The position numbers and the translations under genes are program-made. Below, piece by piece: positions 25,530-34,134 of a DNA stretch of 64,000 nucleotides. Origin of the DNA: Opitutales bacterium (GTDB taxonomy: Bacteria > Verrucomicrobiota > Verrucomicrobiia > Opitutales > UBA953); NCBI GenBank assembly GCA_017935025.1, contig JAGBIL010000013.1, forward strand, positions 1 through 64,000. The letters are read 5' to 3'. Each line of letters starts with the position of its first letter. Within the stretch, counting starts at the first letter, position 1. The notes under the pieces are model-generated. The model saw only the letters and a list, made by a program, of their open reading frames with translations, was not told the origin of the DNA and ran no database searches.

Positions 25530-28064
25530 ATGAGCGTAATTAAACGAACGGGAACTATTGAAGCCTATAACGGACAAAAAATCACGAATGCTATCGCCAA
25601 AGCGTTCGGAAGCACGGGCAAGCCGGTAACGGATGAAATTTTGCAAAATCTGCTGGCATCGGTTGAGAAAAAACTGACCAACGAAACGCCGAAGACGGTC
25701 GAAAAAATACAGGACTTGGTTGAACAAAGCCTGATGGAGGCAGGATTTTTTGAAGAAGGGAAACGCTACATCCTGTTTCGCCAAAAGCGGAACGAATTCC
25801 GAACTGTACGCAATGAGCTTTGCGGCATGATATCCCACGCCGACGAAGCGCAATTCGACCGCCTCAACGGCGTTTTCTCCGCGATTCAGAAAGCGTTTCC
25901 GGAAGATATTTATTCGCTCGGCGTCCTGAAGGCAAAGCTGACTTCGTTTCTCAAAAGCGGAATGACGCGCGAGGAACAGCTTTCTACGCTCGTGCGCGCG
26001 GCATCAGAACTGGCGAGCCCGGAGGGTCCGAAATGGGAATTTATCGCCGCTCGACTGCTCAATTTCTCGTTCAGGGAAAAACTTTGGGAAAAAACCGCCG
26101 AGCTCAACATCGGAAATCTTTTTGAAAAAATCGAGTATCTGACAGCAGAAGGTCTTTACGGAGACTACATTTTGCGCGCGTACTCGAAGGCGGAAATCCT
26201 CGAAGCCGAGAGTTTTATCGTTCCCGCGCGCGACTGCCTTTTCACGTTTTCCGGACTGGATTTGCTGCTCAAACGCTACGTTATCCGCACCCGCAAGCAC
26301 GTTCCCGTGGAAACGCCTCAGGAAATGTTCCTCGGCATCGCGCTTCACCTCGCCATGAAGGAAAAAGAAAACCGCATGACTTGGGTAAAACGTTTTTACG
26401 ATATCCTCTCGCGCATGGAAGTAACGATGGCTACACCAACGCTCGCCAACGCACGCAAGCCGTATCACCAGCTTTCATCGTGCTTTATCGACACCGTTCC
26501 CGACAGTTTGGACGGCATTTACCGCTCACTCGACAATTTTGCCAAAGTGTCAAAATTCGGCGGCGGCATGGGGATGTATTTTGGGAAAGTGCGCTCGATC
26601 GGCTCGTCAATCCGCGGCTTTGAGGGTGTTGCGGGCGGTGTCATTCGCTGGATTCGTTTAGTCAACGACACCGCCGTTGCCGTTGACCAGCTCGGCGTAC
26701 GCACGGGTGCGGTCGCCGTCTACCTTGACGTTTGGCATAAGGATTTGCTCGAATTTCTCGCGCTTCGCACCAACAACGGCGACGAGCGCATGAAGGCACA
26801 CGACGTGTTCCCGGGCATTTGCTACCCGGATTTGTTCTGGAAAATGGCGAAAGAAAATCTCAATCAGGACTGGTACCTGATGTGCCCGCATGACATTCAC
26901 ACCGTCAAGGGCTACCGCCTCGAAGATTTCTGGGGGGAAGAATGGGAAAAACGCTACCGCGATTGCGTGCACGACAGCCGCATTTCCAAGCGCGCCGTTT
27001 CCATCAGGGACATCGTGCGCCTCATTCTGAAATCCGCCGTCGAAACGGGAACGCCGTTCGCGTTTAACCGCGACCTCGTCAACCGCGCAAACCCGAACCC
27101 GCACTCCGGTATCATTTACTGTTCCAATCTTTGTACGGAAATCGCTCAAAACATGAGCGAAACGAGCCACGTTTCCACGGAAATCAAGACCGAGGACGGA
27201 GAAACCGTCGTCGTCACCAAAACCAAGCCGGGCGATTTCGTTGTCTGCAACCTCGCCTCGCTCTGCCTGGGCAATCTCCCGCTTGAAGACAAAAAGTATC
27301 TCTCCGGAGTAGTTCGTACGGCGATGCGAGCGCTCGACAACGTCATCGATCTGAATTTCTTCCCCTTGCCCTACGCGGAGCTCACGAGCTACGACTACCG
27401 CCCCGTCGGACTCGGCGCGAGCGGCTGGCATCATGCGCTCGCAAAACGCAAAATCCGCTGGGAAAGCCAAGGGCATCTGGATTTCACCGACGAAGTTTTT
27501 GAGACAATCAATTATGCGGCGATTGAAGCATCCTGCGAAAATGCGGCGGAAAAAGGCGCATACGGATTTTTTGAAGGGTCGGACTGGCAAACGGGAGCGT
27601 TTTTCAAAAAACGCGGTTACACATCCGAGCGCTGGCGGAACCTCGCCCGACGCGTGCGCGAAAACGGAATGCGCAACGGATACCTGATTGCCATCGCGCC
27701 GACGAGCTCGACAAGTATCATTTCGGGAACGACGCCCGGCATCGATCCCGTGATGAACCGTTGGTTTCTCGAAGAGAAAAAAGGCTATATGCTCACGCGC
27801 ACGGCACCGGAGCTCTCGCCCGAAACGTGGTGGTTTTACCAAAACGCCCACCAAATCGATCAAAGTTGGTCCGTGCGCGCCTGCGGCGTGCGCCAGCGCC
27901 ACGTTGACCAGGCGCAAAGTATGAATTTGTATATTACGAACGAATACTCGATGCGCCGCGTGCTCGACCTTTATCTGCTCGCATGGGAATGCGGCGTAAA
28001 AACTGTTTACTACGTTCGCAGCAAGTCGCTCGAAGTAGAGGAATGTGAAAGTTGCTCGGCATAG
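25530..28064 (+). CDS. nrdA: Ribonucleoside-diphosphate reductase, alpha subunit (class I)
   Basis: 844 aa. N-terminal ATP-cone (about 1-90, starting VIKRTGTIEAYNGQKITNAIAKAF) for allosteric control. Active-site pieces: YHQLSSCF (first redox Cys, about 317), NLCTEI (about 533-538, radical Cys with Asn and Glu), VVCNLASLCLGNL (second redox Cys region), PTSSTSIISGTTPGIDPV, and the C-terminal ECESC thiol pair that exchanges with thioredoxin. Reduces NDPs to dNDPs with NrdB. The nrdB gene starts 45 bp downstream. Confidence 0.97.
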   Translation: MSVIKRTGTIEAYNGQKITNAIAKAFGSTGKPVTDEILQNLLASVEKKLTNETPKTVEKIQDLVEQSLMEAGFFEEGKRYILFRQKRNEFRTVRNELCGMISHADEAQFDRLNGVFSAIQKAFPEDIYSLGVLKAKLTSFLKSGMTREEQLSTLVRAASELASPEGPKWEFIAARLLNFSFREKLWEKTAELNIGNLFEKIEYLTAEGLYGDYILRAYSKAEILEAESFIVPARDCLFTFSGLDLLLKRYVIRTRKHVPVETPQEMFLGIALHLAMKEKENRMTWVKRFYDILSRMEVTMATPTLANARKPYHQLSSCFIDTVPDSLDGIYRSLDNFAKVSKFGGGMGMYFGKVRSIGSSIRGFEGVAGGVIRWIRLVNDTAVAVDQLGVRTGAVAVYLDVWHKDLLEFLALRTNNGDERMKAHDVFPGICYPDLFWKMAKENLNQDWYLMCPHDIHTVKGYRLEDFWGEEWEKRYRDCVHDSRISKRAVSIRDIVRLILKSAVETGTPFAFNRDLVNRANPNPHSGIIYCSNLCTEIAQNMSETSHVSTEIKTEDGETVVVTKTKPGDFVVCNLASLCLGNLPLEDKKYLSGVVRTAMRALDNVIDLNFFPLPYAELTSYDYRPVGLGASGWHHALAKRKIRWESQGHLDFTDEVFETINYAAIEASCENAAEKGAYGFFEGSDWQTGAFFKKRGYTSERWRNLARRVRENGMRNGYLIAIAPTSSTSIISGTTPGIDPVMNRWFLEEKKGYMLTRTAPELSPETWWFYQNAHQIDQSWSVRACGVRQRHVDQAQSMNLYITNEYSMRRVLDLYLLAWECGVKTVYYVRSKSLEVEECESCSA

Positions 28065-28109
28065 AAACCGAAAGATGAAAATTTGAAATTTGAGAAAAGG
28101 AACTAAAAA

Positions 28110-29153
28110 ATGAAAACACTTACCAAAAGCCCCCTGTTTAACCCGGACGGAGACACGGACGTCCGTCTCCGCCGTATGGTCGGCGGGAACACCACGAACC
28201 TGAACGATTTCAACAACATGAAATATCCGTGGGTTTCCGCGTGGTACCGCCAAGCGATGAACAACTTCTGGATTCCGGAAGAAATCAATCTTTCGCAGGA
28301 CACGAAAGATTATCCGCGCCTCGACAAAGCAGAGCGCACCGCCTACGACAAAATTCTGTCCTTTCTTGTATTTCTCGATTCTATACAAACGGTCAACTTG
28401 CCGAACGTTGCAGAATACATCACCGCCAATGAAGTCAACCTCTGCCTGAACATCCAAACCTTTCAGGAATGCGTTCACTCGCAGAGCTACTCCTATATGC
28501 TCGATACGATTTGCTCGCCCGAGCAACGCAACGACATTCTCTACCAGTGGAAAACCGACGAGCACCTGCTTCGTCGCAATTCCTTCATCGGGAACACCTA
28601 CAACGCATTTCAGCTCGATAAAAACTTTTTCGCTTTTGTCAAAGTACTCATCGCGAACTACATCCTTGAAGGCATTTACTTCTATTCCGGATTCATGTTT
28701 TTCTACAACCTCGCGCGCAACGGGAAAATGCCCGGCTCCGCACAAGAAATCCGCTACATCAACCGCGACGAAAACACTCACCTCTGGCTTTTCCGCAACA
28801 TCATTTTGGAACTCAAAAAAGAGGAGCCGGAAATGTTTACGCCCGAGCGCGTCGAAGCCTACGCGGAGATGATGCGTGAGGGCGTGGCACAGGAAATCGC
28901 ATGGGGTCAATACGTCATCGGTAACAACATCCGCGGGCTTACGCCGAAAATGATTTCCGACTACATCCTCTATCTGGGCAACCTGCGCTGGACGAGCCTC
29001 GGCTTCGAGCCCCTGTTCCCCGGACACGAAAAGGAACCGGAAGATATGGCATGGGTTTCCTCCTACGCGAACGCCAACATGGTCAAAACAGACTTCTTCG
29101 AAGCGCGCTCAACCGCTTATGCGAAAAGCACCGCCCTCGAAGACGACTTGTAA
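28110..29153 (+). CDS. nrdB: Ribonucleoside-diphosphate reductase, beta subunit (class I)
   Basis: 347-aa R2 protein. Diiron ligands and radical Tyr are recognisable: Asp in FLDSIQ (first ligand), QECVHSQSYSYM (Glu, His and the radical Tyr in E-x2-H-x3-Y spacing), and the later Glu and Glu-x2-His ligands (YILEGIYFYSG and INRDENTHLWLF). The conserved Tyr points to a tyrosyl-radical class I enzyme. AAAAGGAAC upstream of ATG 28110 is a good ribosome site. Operon with nrdA. Confidence 0.97.
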   Translation: MKTLTKSPLFNPDGDTDVRLRRMVGGNTTNLNDFNNMKYPWVSAWYRQAMNNFWIPEEINLSQDTKDYPRLDKAERTAYDKILSFLVFLDSIQTVNLPNVAEYITANEVNLCLNIQTFQECVHSQSYSYMLDTICSPEQRNDILYQWKTDEHLLRRNSFIGNTYNAFQLDKNFFAFVKVLIANYILEGIYFYSGFMFFYNLARNGKMPGSAQEIRYINRDENTHLWLFRNIILELKKEEPEMFTPERVEAYAEMMREGVAQEIAWGQYVIGNNIRGLTPKMISDYILYLGNLRWTSLGFEPLFPGHEKEPEDMAWVSSYANANMVKTDFFEARSTAYAKSTALEDDL

Positions 29154-29339
29154 TCCCGATTCTTTTATTCAACACGGATTTCACAGATAAAATCTGATAT
29201 TTTTAACGGAGACGTGTCTTTCCCGGAGCGGCTCCGTTATTTTTTTCAGCCGTTATTTCCCTCTGTTTCCGGTTCCCGATCGACCCGGATAAATTTCAAT
29301 TTGCGTTTTCCCGGGAATCGGAATTTCTTTGGGAAATCC

Positions 29340-30200
29340 ATGAATAACGCCGAAAACAAGCCGATGCTCCGCATCGAAAAAAATTTCATCAGCGCACTTC
29401 CTCTCATGCAATACGAGGGCAAAATTGTCCTCGTCGAAGACGAGAAAACGGCGCAAAAGGCGGTGCGGACGCTCGCGCGCGAAAAAGTTCTCGGCTTCGA
29501 CACGGAAACACGTCCGAGCTTCCGCAAAGGCGCGGGCTACATGGTCTCGCTCGTTCAGCTCTGCGGGAAAAAATGCGCCTACCTTTTTCGCTTGGACTTC
29601 TGCGGCGGCGTTCCCGTACTTTTCCCCATTTTTGAAAATCCGAATATTCTCAAAGTCGGAGTCGCCGTCAAAGACGACGTTCTCCACCTGAAGGTACGTG
29701 CGCCATTTGACGATGCCGGCTTTGTCGACGCGAGCAAGTTCACTCGTGCCGCACGCATCGAAAACACCGGACTCCGCGCGCTCACCGCACATTTCCTCGG
29801 CGGACGCATTTCCAAGGCGGCACAGGTTTCAAATTGGGCCGCAAAAGAGCTTTCGCCGCAACAAATCGTCTACGCCGCGACGGATGCGTGGATTTCCCGT
29901 GAACTTTTCCTGAAACTCCAAAAACTCGGAATCGCACCGAAAATCGAATCCGCCGGTCCGATTTGCGCTACGGAGGAATCGGACGAAAAGCCCGAAACTG
30001 CCGACGTTCCCGCGAAAACACCCGGAAAAAAGAAATCCGCAAAGCCGCGCGACGAAAAACAGCGTTCCCGCAAAAAAACTTCCGCCTCCGAAAACGGCAA
30101 AAATGCTCCGCGCCGCGAAAAAGCGGGAGAACCCAGCAAGCGCAAGTCCCCTCGCAACGGAACAAAATCACCCTCAAAGCCTCGAAGCCGCAAAGCTTAA
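29340..30200 (+). CDS. RNase D-like 3'-5' exonuclease with basic tail
   Basis: 286 aa from ATG at 29340. DEDD-type exonuclease domain (about 30-205): motif I VLGFDTETRPSF (Asp-Glu), motif II KVGVAVKDDVLHL, motif III QQIVYAATDAWISRELF (Tyr and Asp, DEDDy type). HRDC domains of true RNase D are missing. Residues about 215-286 are a Lys/Ser/Pro-rich disordered tail, probably nucleic-acid binding. Likely acts in RNA 3'-end trimming. An in-frame upstream extension to 29214 has no family support. Confidence 0.85.
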   Translation: MNNAENKPMLRIEKNFISALPLMQYEGKIVLVEDEKTAQKAVRTLAREKVLGFDTETRPSFRKGAGYMVSLVQLCGKKCAYLFRLDFCGGVPVLFPIFENPNILKVGVAVKDDVLHLKVRAPFDDAGFVDASKFTRAARIENTGLRALTAHFLGGRISKAAQVSNWAAKELSPQQIVYAATDAWISRELFLKLQKLGIAPKIESAGPICATEESDEKPETADVPAKTPGKKKSAKPRDEKQRSRKKTSASENGKNAPRREKAGEPSKRKSPRNGTKSPSKPRSRKA

Positions 30201-30306
30201 AAAAGGAGACGCATTACTCCTGCCGCTTTCACGGGTGCTCGCAAAGTTTTTAAGAACAGAGAATGAGCCTAATTCCTCATTTCTCATTCCTAATTTTTTT
30301 CTTCAC
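30201..30306. repeat. Intergenic repeat block (heptad words)
   Basis: Spacer between the exonuclease and mutL (convergent). It contains GGAGACG-TTACTCC, then AAGTTTTTAAGAACAGAGAATG and heptad-like words (TAATTCC, TCATTTC, TCATTCC, TAATTTT). The same order of elements recurs at 32243-32410, so this is a dispersed composite repeat. Confidence 0.55.
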
Positions 30307-32169
30307 TTACGAAAACTTGCGATTGAGTTCGGCTCGCGAAATTTCAAAAAAGATTTTCTGCCCGTTGGGACTGACGTTCGGTTGGGAGGATGCGAAAAGC
30401 GCGCTCAACAACTCGCGCAAATCGCTCTCGCCTTTCATTTCCTCACGCCCCTGTAGCGCGTGCGAAGCCGCGATGTGAGCAAGCGTTTCGTGAGCTACGT
30501 TCCCGCGCGAAAATTCCGCAGGAAGCCGTGCGATGCGATCCACCAAATCCCGCACGCACTGTTTCACATCGGCATCAAGCGAAAGCCAATCAGGAACTTC
30601 TATGATGCGGAAAAAATTACGCCCGAACTCTTCAATGCAAAATCCGGCTTCGTTGAGCGTTTCCATATTTTGCAAAAGCACGTCGGCAAGCACGGGTTCA
30701 AATTCTATCGGCTCGGGAATGAGCAATATCTGCGTGTGGCGTTCCGCCTTGCGAAAGCGCTCAAGAGCACGCTCGTACCAAATGCGCTCAAGCGCGAGGC
30801 GCGGATTTAAAACAAGCAAATTTTTCTCGACCTGAAAAAGCGCAAGCCCGTCAAAGCATCCGATAAAACGCCACGTCTTCCACGCGGGACCAGAGGAAGC
30901 CACTGGCGCGGGAACAGGTTTTGCCGAAGCGGAAGAACCGGGCGGAGGCGCACACGGCGGAACGACGCGTACGGGAACGGAATTTGCCGACAACGTTTTC
31001 TGCTGCGCGGGCGCGATATTTTTTGCCGACGGGAACGACGAGGCAACCGTCTTCGCCTGTGGCGAAAATTTCGGGGTTTTCTCCGGTGCAACTCCTGCGG
31101 GAACTCCCGCCGGAGCGGGAATTTCGGAAAAACGCCCCGAAGATATTACGGGAACGGGCGGAGAATCCGGCTCTTCGTCCGCAGAGCCGACTGTTTTCAG
31201 CACGGCGGAAATGATGAGATTGCGCACGGCAGATTCATTGCGGAAACGCACTTCGCGCTTCGCGGGATGCACGTTTACGTCCACCGCGTGCGGGTCGATA
31301 TCAAGAAAAAGAAACGCGATCGGATAGCGGCCGCGAGGAATCAGCGTGTGAAAACTTTCGACCAGAGAATACGCCATCGTACGGTTATCGACAGGACGCC
31401 CGTTGACGATCGTCACCATCTCCGTGCGCGACGTACGGCTCACGCCCGGCTTGCCGACGAGCCCGCGCACGCGCATCCCGATGCCTTCGCTTTCGCAAAG
31501 CGGAATCAAATCCTCCGAAAGTTGCCGCCCCCAAATCGCCCCGACGCGCGCACGCAAATCCGTTCCCGCCGGCGAGCGAAAAATCTCCCGCCCGTTTTCC
31601 CAAAGCGTGAACGCAATTTCCGGGTGCGCCACCGCGTAGAGGCGCACGCAACGCGTGATGTGCGCAGCCTCGGTGTTTTCCGTTTTCAAGAATTTCAAAC
31701 GCGCGGGAACGTTAAAAAATAATCCGGAAATTTCAATTCGTGTTCCCGCAGGCATACCGACTTCGCGGCAATGACGGTATTTTCCGCCTTCGACCAAAAT
31801 TTCCGCTCCGGCTTCCGCCTCGGCGGGACGCGTCCTCAAAATGAAGTGCGAAACGCTGGCGATCGACGGAAGCGCCTCACCGCGAAAACCGAAAGAGCGG
31901 ATCGTATCCAGGTCCGTCGTTTCCCGAATTTTGCTGGTTGCATGCCGTTCGAGTGCGAGCAACGCCTGATCCGGCGACATCCCGCAGCCGTTGTCCTCAA
32001 TCGCCATAAAACTTTTCCCGCCGTTGCGAAACTCTATGACGATCCGCGTCGCTCCCGCGTCAATCGCGTTTTCGAGCAACTCCTTAATGACGGACATCGG
32101 GCGCTCAACAACCTCGCCGGCGGCGATTTGGTTGGCAACGTTGTCAGAAAGAATACGGATTTGTGCCAT
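30307..32169 (-). CDS. mutL: DNA mismatch repair protein MutL
   Basis: 620 aa from ATG at 32169. N-terminal GHKL ATPase: VIKELLENAIDAGA, IEDNGCGM, ATSKI, GFRGEALPSIASVS, and NVHPAKREVRF at the end of the transducer domain. A Pro/Ala-rich linker (about 345-445) leads to the C-terminal dimerisation domain. At the place of the endonuclease motif DQHAxxExxxxE the sequence reads NPRLALERIWYE: the Asp and His are gone, so nicking activity is probably lost. Links MutS mismatch recognition to downstream repair. Confidence 0.95.
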   Translation of the reverse strand: MAQIRILSDNVANQIAAGEVVERPMSVIKELLENAIDAGATRIVIEFRNGGKSFMAIEDNGCGMSPDQALLALERHATSKIRETTDLDTIRSFGFRGEALPSIASVSHFILRTRPAEAEAGAEILVEGGKYRHCREVGMPAGTRIEISGLFFNVPARLKFLKTENTEAAHITRCVRLYAVAHPEIAFTLWENGREIFRSPAGTDLRARVGAIWGRQLSEDLIPLCESEGIGMRVRGLVGKPGVSRTSRTEMVTIVNGRPVDNRTMAYSLVESFHTLIPRGRYPIAFLFLDIDPHAVDVNVHPAKREVRFRNESAVRNLIISAVLKTVGSADEEPDSPPVPVISSGRFSEIPAPAGVPAGVAPEKTPKFSPQAKTVASSFPSAKNIAPAQQKTLSANSVPVRVVPPCAPPPGSSASAKPVPAPVASSGPAWKTWRFIGCFDGLALFQVEKNLLVLNPRLALERIWYERALERFRKAERHTQILLIPEPIEFEPVLADVLLQNMETLNEAGFCIEEFGRNFFRIIEVPDWLSLDADVKQCVRDLVDRIARLPAEFSRGNVAHETLAHIAASHALQGREEMKGESDLRELLSALFASSQPNVSPNGQKIFFEISRAELNRKFS

Positions 32170-32744
32170 GGAAATTGCGGGGAAATTACGCCGATTCCGC
32201 GCCCTACGCAAACGATTTCACCGAAAGAGACAAAAGAGAAAGAAGTTCTTAACGGGAGAAGCGACACTCCTGTCGCTTCCGTGGCGCGCACGAAGTTTTT
32301 TGAACCACGGAATGCACGGAAAACACGGAATTATTTTCAACGCAAAGAACGCAAAGTTTTTTAAGAACAGAGAAAGAATCTAATTCCACATTTCTCATTC
32401 ATAATTTTCAAAAAGGTAAAAACACGCGCTGAAAGCGCAAAAAGAACATAGCCGGGGCAAGCGAGCAAAGCGAGTCGCCGCCCCGGGTAGAAGATTCGTG
32501 ATTCCGCGCCGCGGGAACGACGCCTTCGCGCCCTGACGCTCTCGCGGCGCAATGGAACACCGACTTTTTTTGGGAGAAGCGGTTTCAAACCGCTTCCGCG
32601 GGAACGGGCGACGTTTCTAAACCTACGGATTCACACCGATTCCCACGGAATTATTTTAGAATAAAAAAAAGGTTCCCGCGAGTAACCCGCGGGAACGCTA
32701 TAACCATAATTACTAAATCTTCCCGCCGTTAGCGGGAAAGTCTT
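32170..32744. other. Repeat-rich intergenic region
   Basis: 575 bp with no supported gene. From left: a hairpin GGGAGAAGCGACA/TGTCGCTTCC-type unit (about 32250-32285), CACGGA words (32304-32330), AACGCAAAG repeats, heptad words (TAATTCC, ACATTTC, TCATTCA), a GAAGCGGTTTCAAACCGCTTC hairpin (32576-32596, inner arms only), more CACGGA words, and the terminator at 32672-32696. These are dispersed repeat elements shared with 30201-30306 and 33863-34090. Confidence 0.5.
32672..32696 (-). terminator. Terminator of PEP-CTERM gene, inverted GTTCCCGCG pair
   Basis: GTTCCCGCG (32672-32680) and CGCGGGAAC (32688-32696) form a perfect 9-bp stem with a 7-nt loop; the A-run at 32663-32670 gives eight T on the minus strand, 48 bp past the stop of the PEP-CTERM gene. 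Confidence 0.8.
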
Positions 32745-33431
32745 TTACTTGCGGCGACGACGCGCGGCAACCAACGCCAACGCACCCAAGCCCGCCAACA
32801 TTCCGAACGCAGAGGGTTCGGGCACAGGAGTAGCGTTCAAGGTTGCAACGACACTCGAAACGTCCGTTCCCGCATCGAAACTTGCGATCTTAACCCAGTC
32901 AGTATTCCCAACGACATCAAACCCTGACGCGATAGATTTTGCACCCGCAGACCCCGGAGAAACCGTTGCGCCTCCGTCCGTCTTGCCGTCTCCGTTTCTG
33001 ATGGTCATTTGAACTCCGTCTACCCAAAAAGAATACGCACCAGCATTATTGACAACGGTGAATGTGTGCGCTGTCAGATCTGAATACAAGAGAGACGTAC
33101 CTGTCGTCGAATCTCCATTAGTTAACCAGTGCGCTACGCCGTCAAATTGAAAACCGGTATAACCTTCCTTCTTGGTGCTATTGGTTTGCACGTCTACATA
33201 AACGCCACCGTTCAACTTTATGGCATCATAGCCGCTATATGCAGCCTCAAACTCATCAAATTTAAACTGGACCGCCCAATAATCACTCAAGGTGGTCAGA
33301 GAACCCGTTTCCGTTTCAATTGCCCAAATTGCCTCATTGTTTGTAATGGTGGCGACATCGACAAGCGTTTCCGCGTTAGCGAACACTGCTCCTGCGGAGA
33401 AAAGCGCCGCGATTGTGATATATTTTTTCAT
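32745..33431 (-). CDS. PEP-CTERM sorted exported protein
   Basis: 228 aa from ATG at 33431 (MKKYITIAALFSAGAVFANAE, signal peptide). The passenger (25-195) is beta-rich with many Gly, Asn, Thr and Trp residues and resembles LamG-like jelly-roll PEP-CTERM proteins. C-terminus VPEPSAFGMLAGLGALALVAARRRRK is a textbook PEP-CTERM signal and nearly identical to that of the protein at 2-940. Function unknown; probably surface or exopolysaccharide associated. Confidence 0.85.
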   Translation of the reverse strand: MKKYITIAALFSAGAVFANAETLVDVATITNNEAIWAIETETGSLTTLSDYWAVQFKFDEFEAAYSGYDAIKLNGGVYVDVQTNSTKKEGYTGFQFDGVAHWLTNGDSTTGTSLLYSDLTAHTFTVVNNAGAYSFWVDGVQMTIRNGDGKTDGGATVSPGSAGAKSIASGFDVVGNTDWVKIASFDAGTDVSSVVATLNATPVPEPSAFGMLAGLGALALVAARRRRK

Positions 33432-34134
33432 AGATTTATGAATCAAATCAGTTGTTGTTAAACCGAAAAAGAGTCCGACGAAAACCTATTCCGTCAACAA
33501 TGGCTCAATTTCTGTTGTCGATTCTCGCAAAAAAAAAAACGGCCTCTGCAAGCACTTTTTCACGAAATCCGAAAAAAAAAATCGAAATACGCCCATTCCG
33601 CGTTTGTTTCCACCGAAACGGACGAATTTTTGCAGAGCCGCCATTTCCGTTCCCGCAAAAAACAACGTCAATGTTCCATTGCGCCGCGATTTCGTCGGAG
33701 AGCAAATGCCTCGTTCCCGCGGCGCGTTTTTATTTTGTCCGGTTTCCCCAAGCTCAGCTCGCGTTGCTCGCTTCGCATGGGGTTACGGAAGTGAAGCATC
33801 TCCGATGCTTTGAATTTCCTGAAAAAAATAAAAAAAAAGGACAGCCGAGACGACTGTCCTCCATGACAAAATTCGTAGGATTCGTGGATAAACGAAAAAA
33901 CCTCGTGTGCGCCGTGGAAGCGACCGGAGTCCGCTTCTCCTGTAAAACTCCGTGGCTTTGTGGCTCCGTGAGAGAATTTGTTGTTCCCGTAAAATGTGAA
34001 AAATTAGGAATTAGGATTTTTTCGCATTCTTAAAAACTTTGCGTTGAAAATAAATCCGTAGGTTAGAAACCTCGCTTGCGCCTTTGAAGCTTTAAAACTT
34101 GAGCGAGATTTTTTTGAAGCGTAAATTTCCGCTC
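33432..34134. other. Intergenic region with leader repeat and dispersed repeats
   Basis: 703 bp, no supported gene. It contains leader repeat copy 3 (33502-33539), the segment shared with 6314 and 11875 (about 33545-33580), a relative of the three-copy repeat (33795-33825), a hairpin GGACAG/CTGTCC (33839-33859) with an A-run on its left, and a composite repeat (33863-34090) matching pieces of 30201-30306 and 32243-32420. The promoter for the downstream sulfatase-fold gene should lie near its right end. Confidence 0.5.
33502..33539 (-). repeat. Leader repeat, copy 3
   Basis: Minus-strand reading: eleven T, GCGAGAATCGACA, spacer, GAAATTGAGCC. More diverged than copies 1 and 2 and the inverted arms are partly lost. 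It lies 71 bp upstream of a PEP-CTERM gene start, the same relation as copy 1. Confidence 0.4.
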
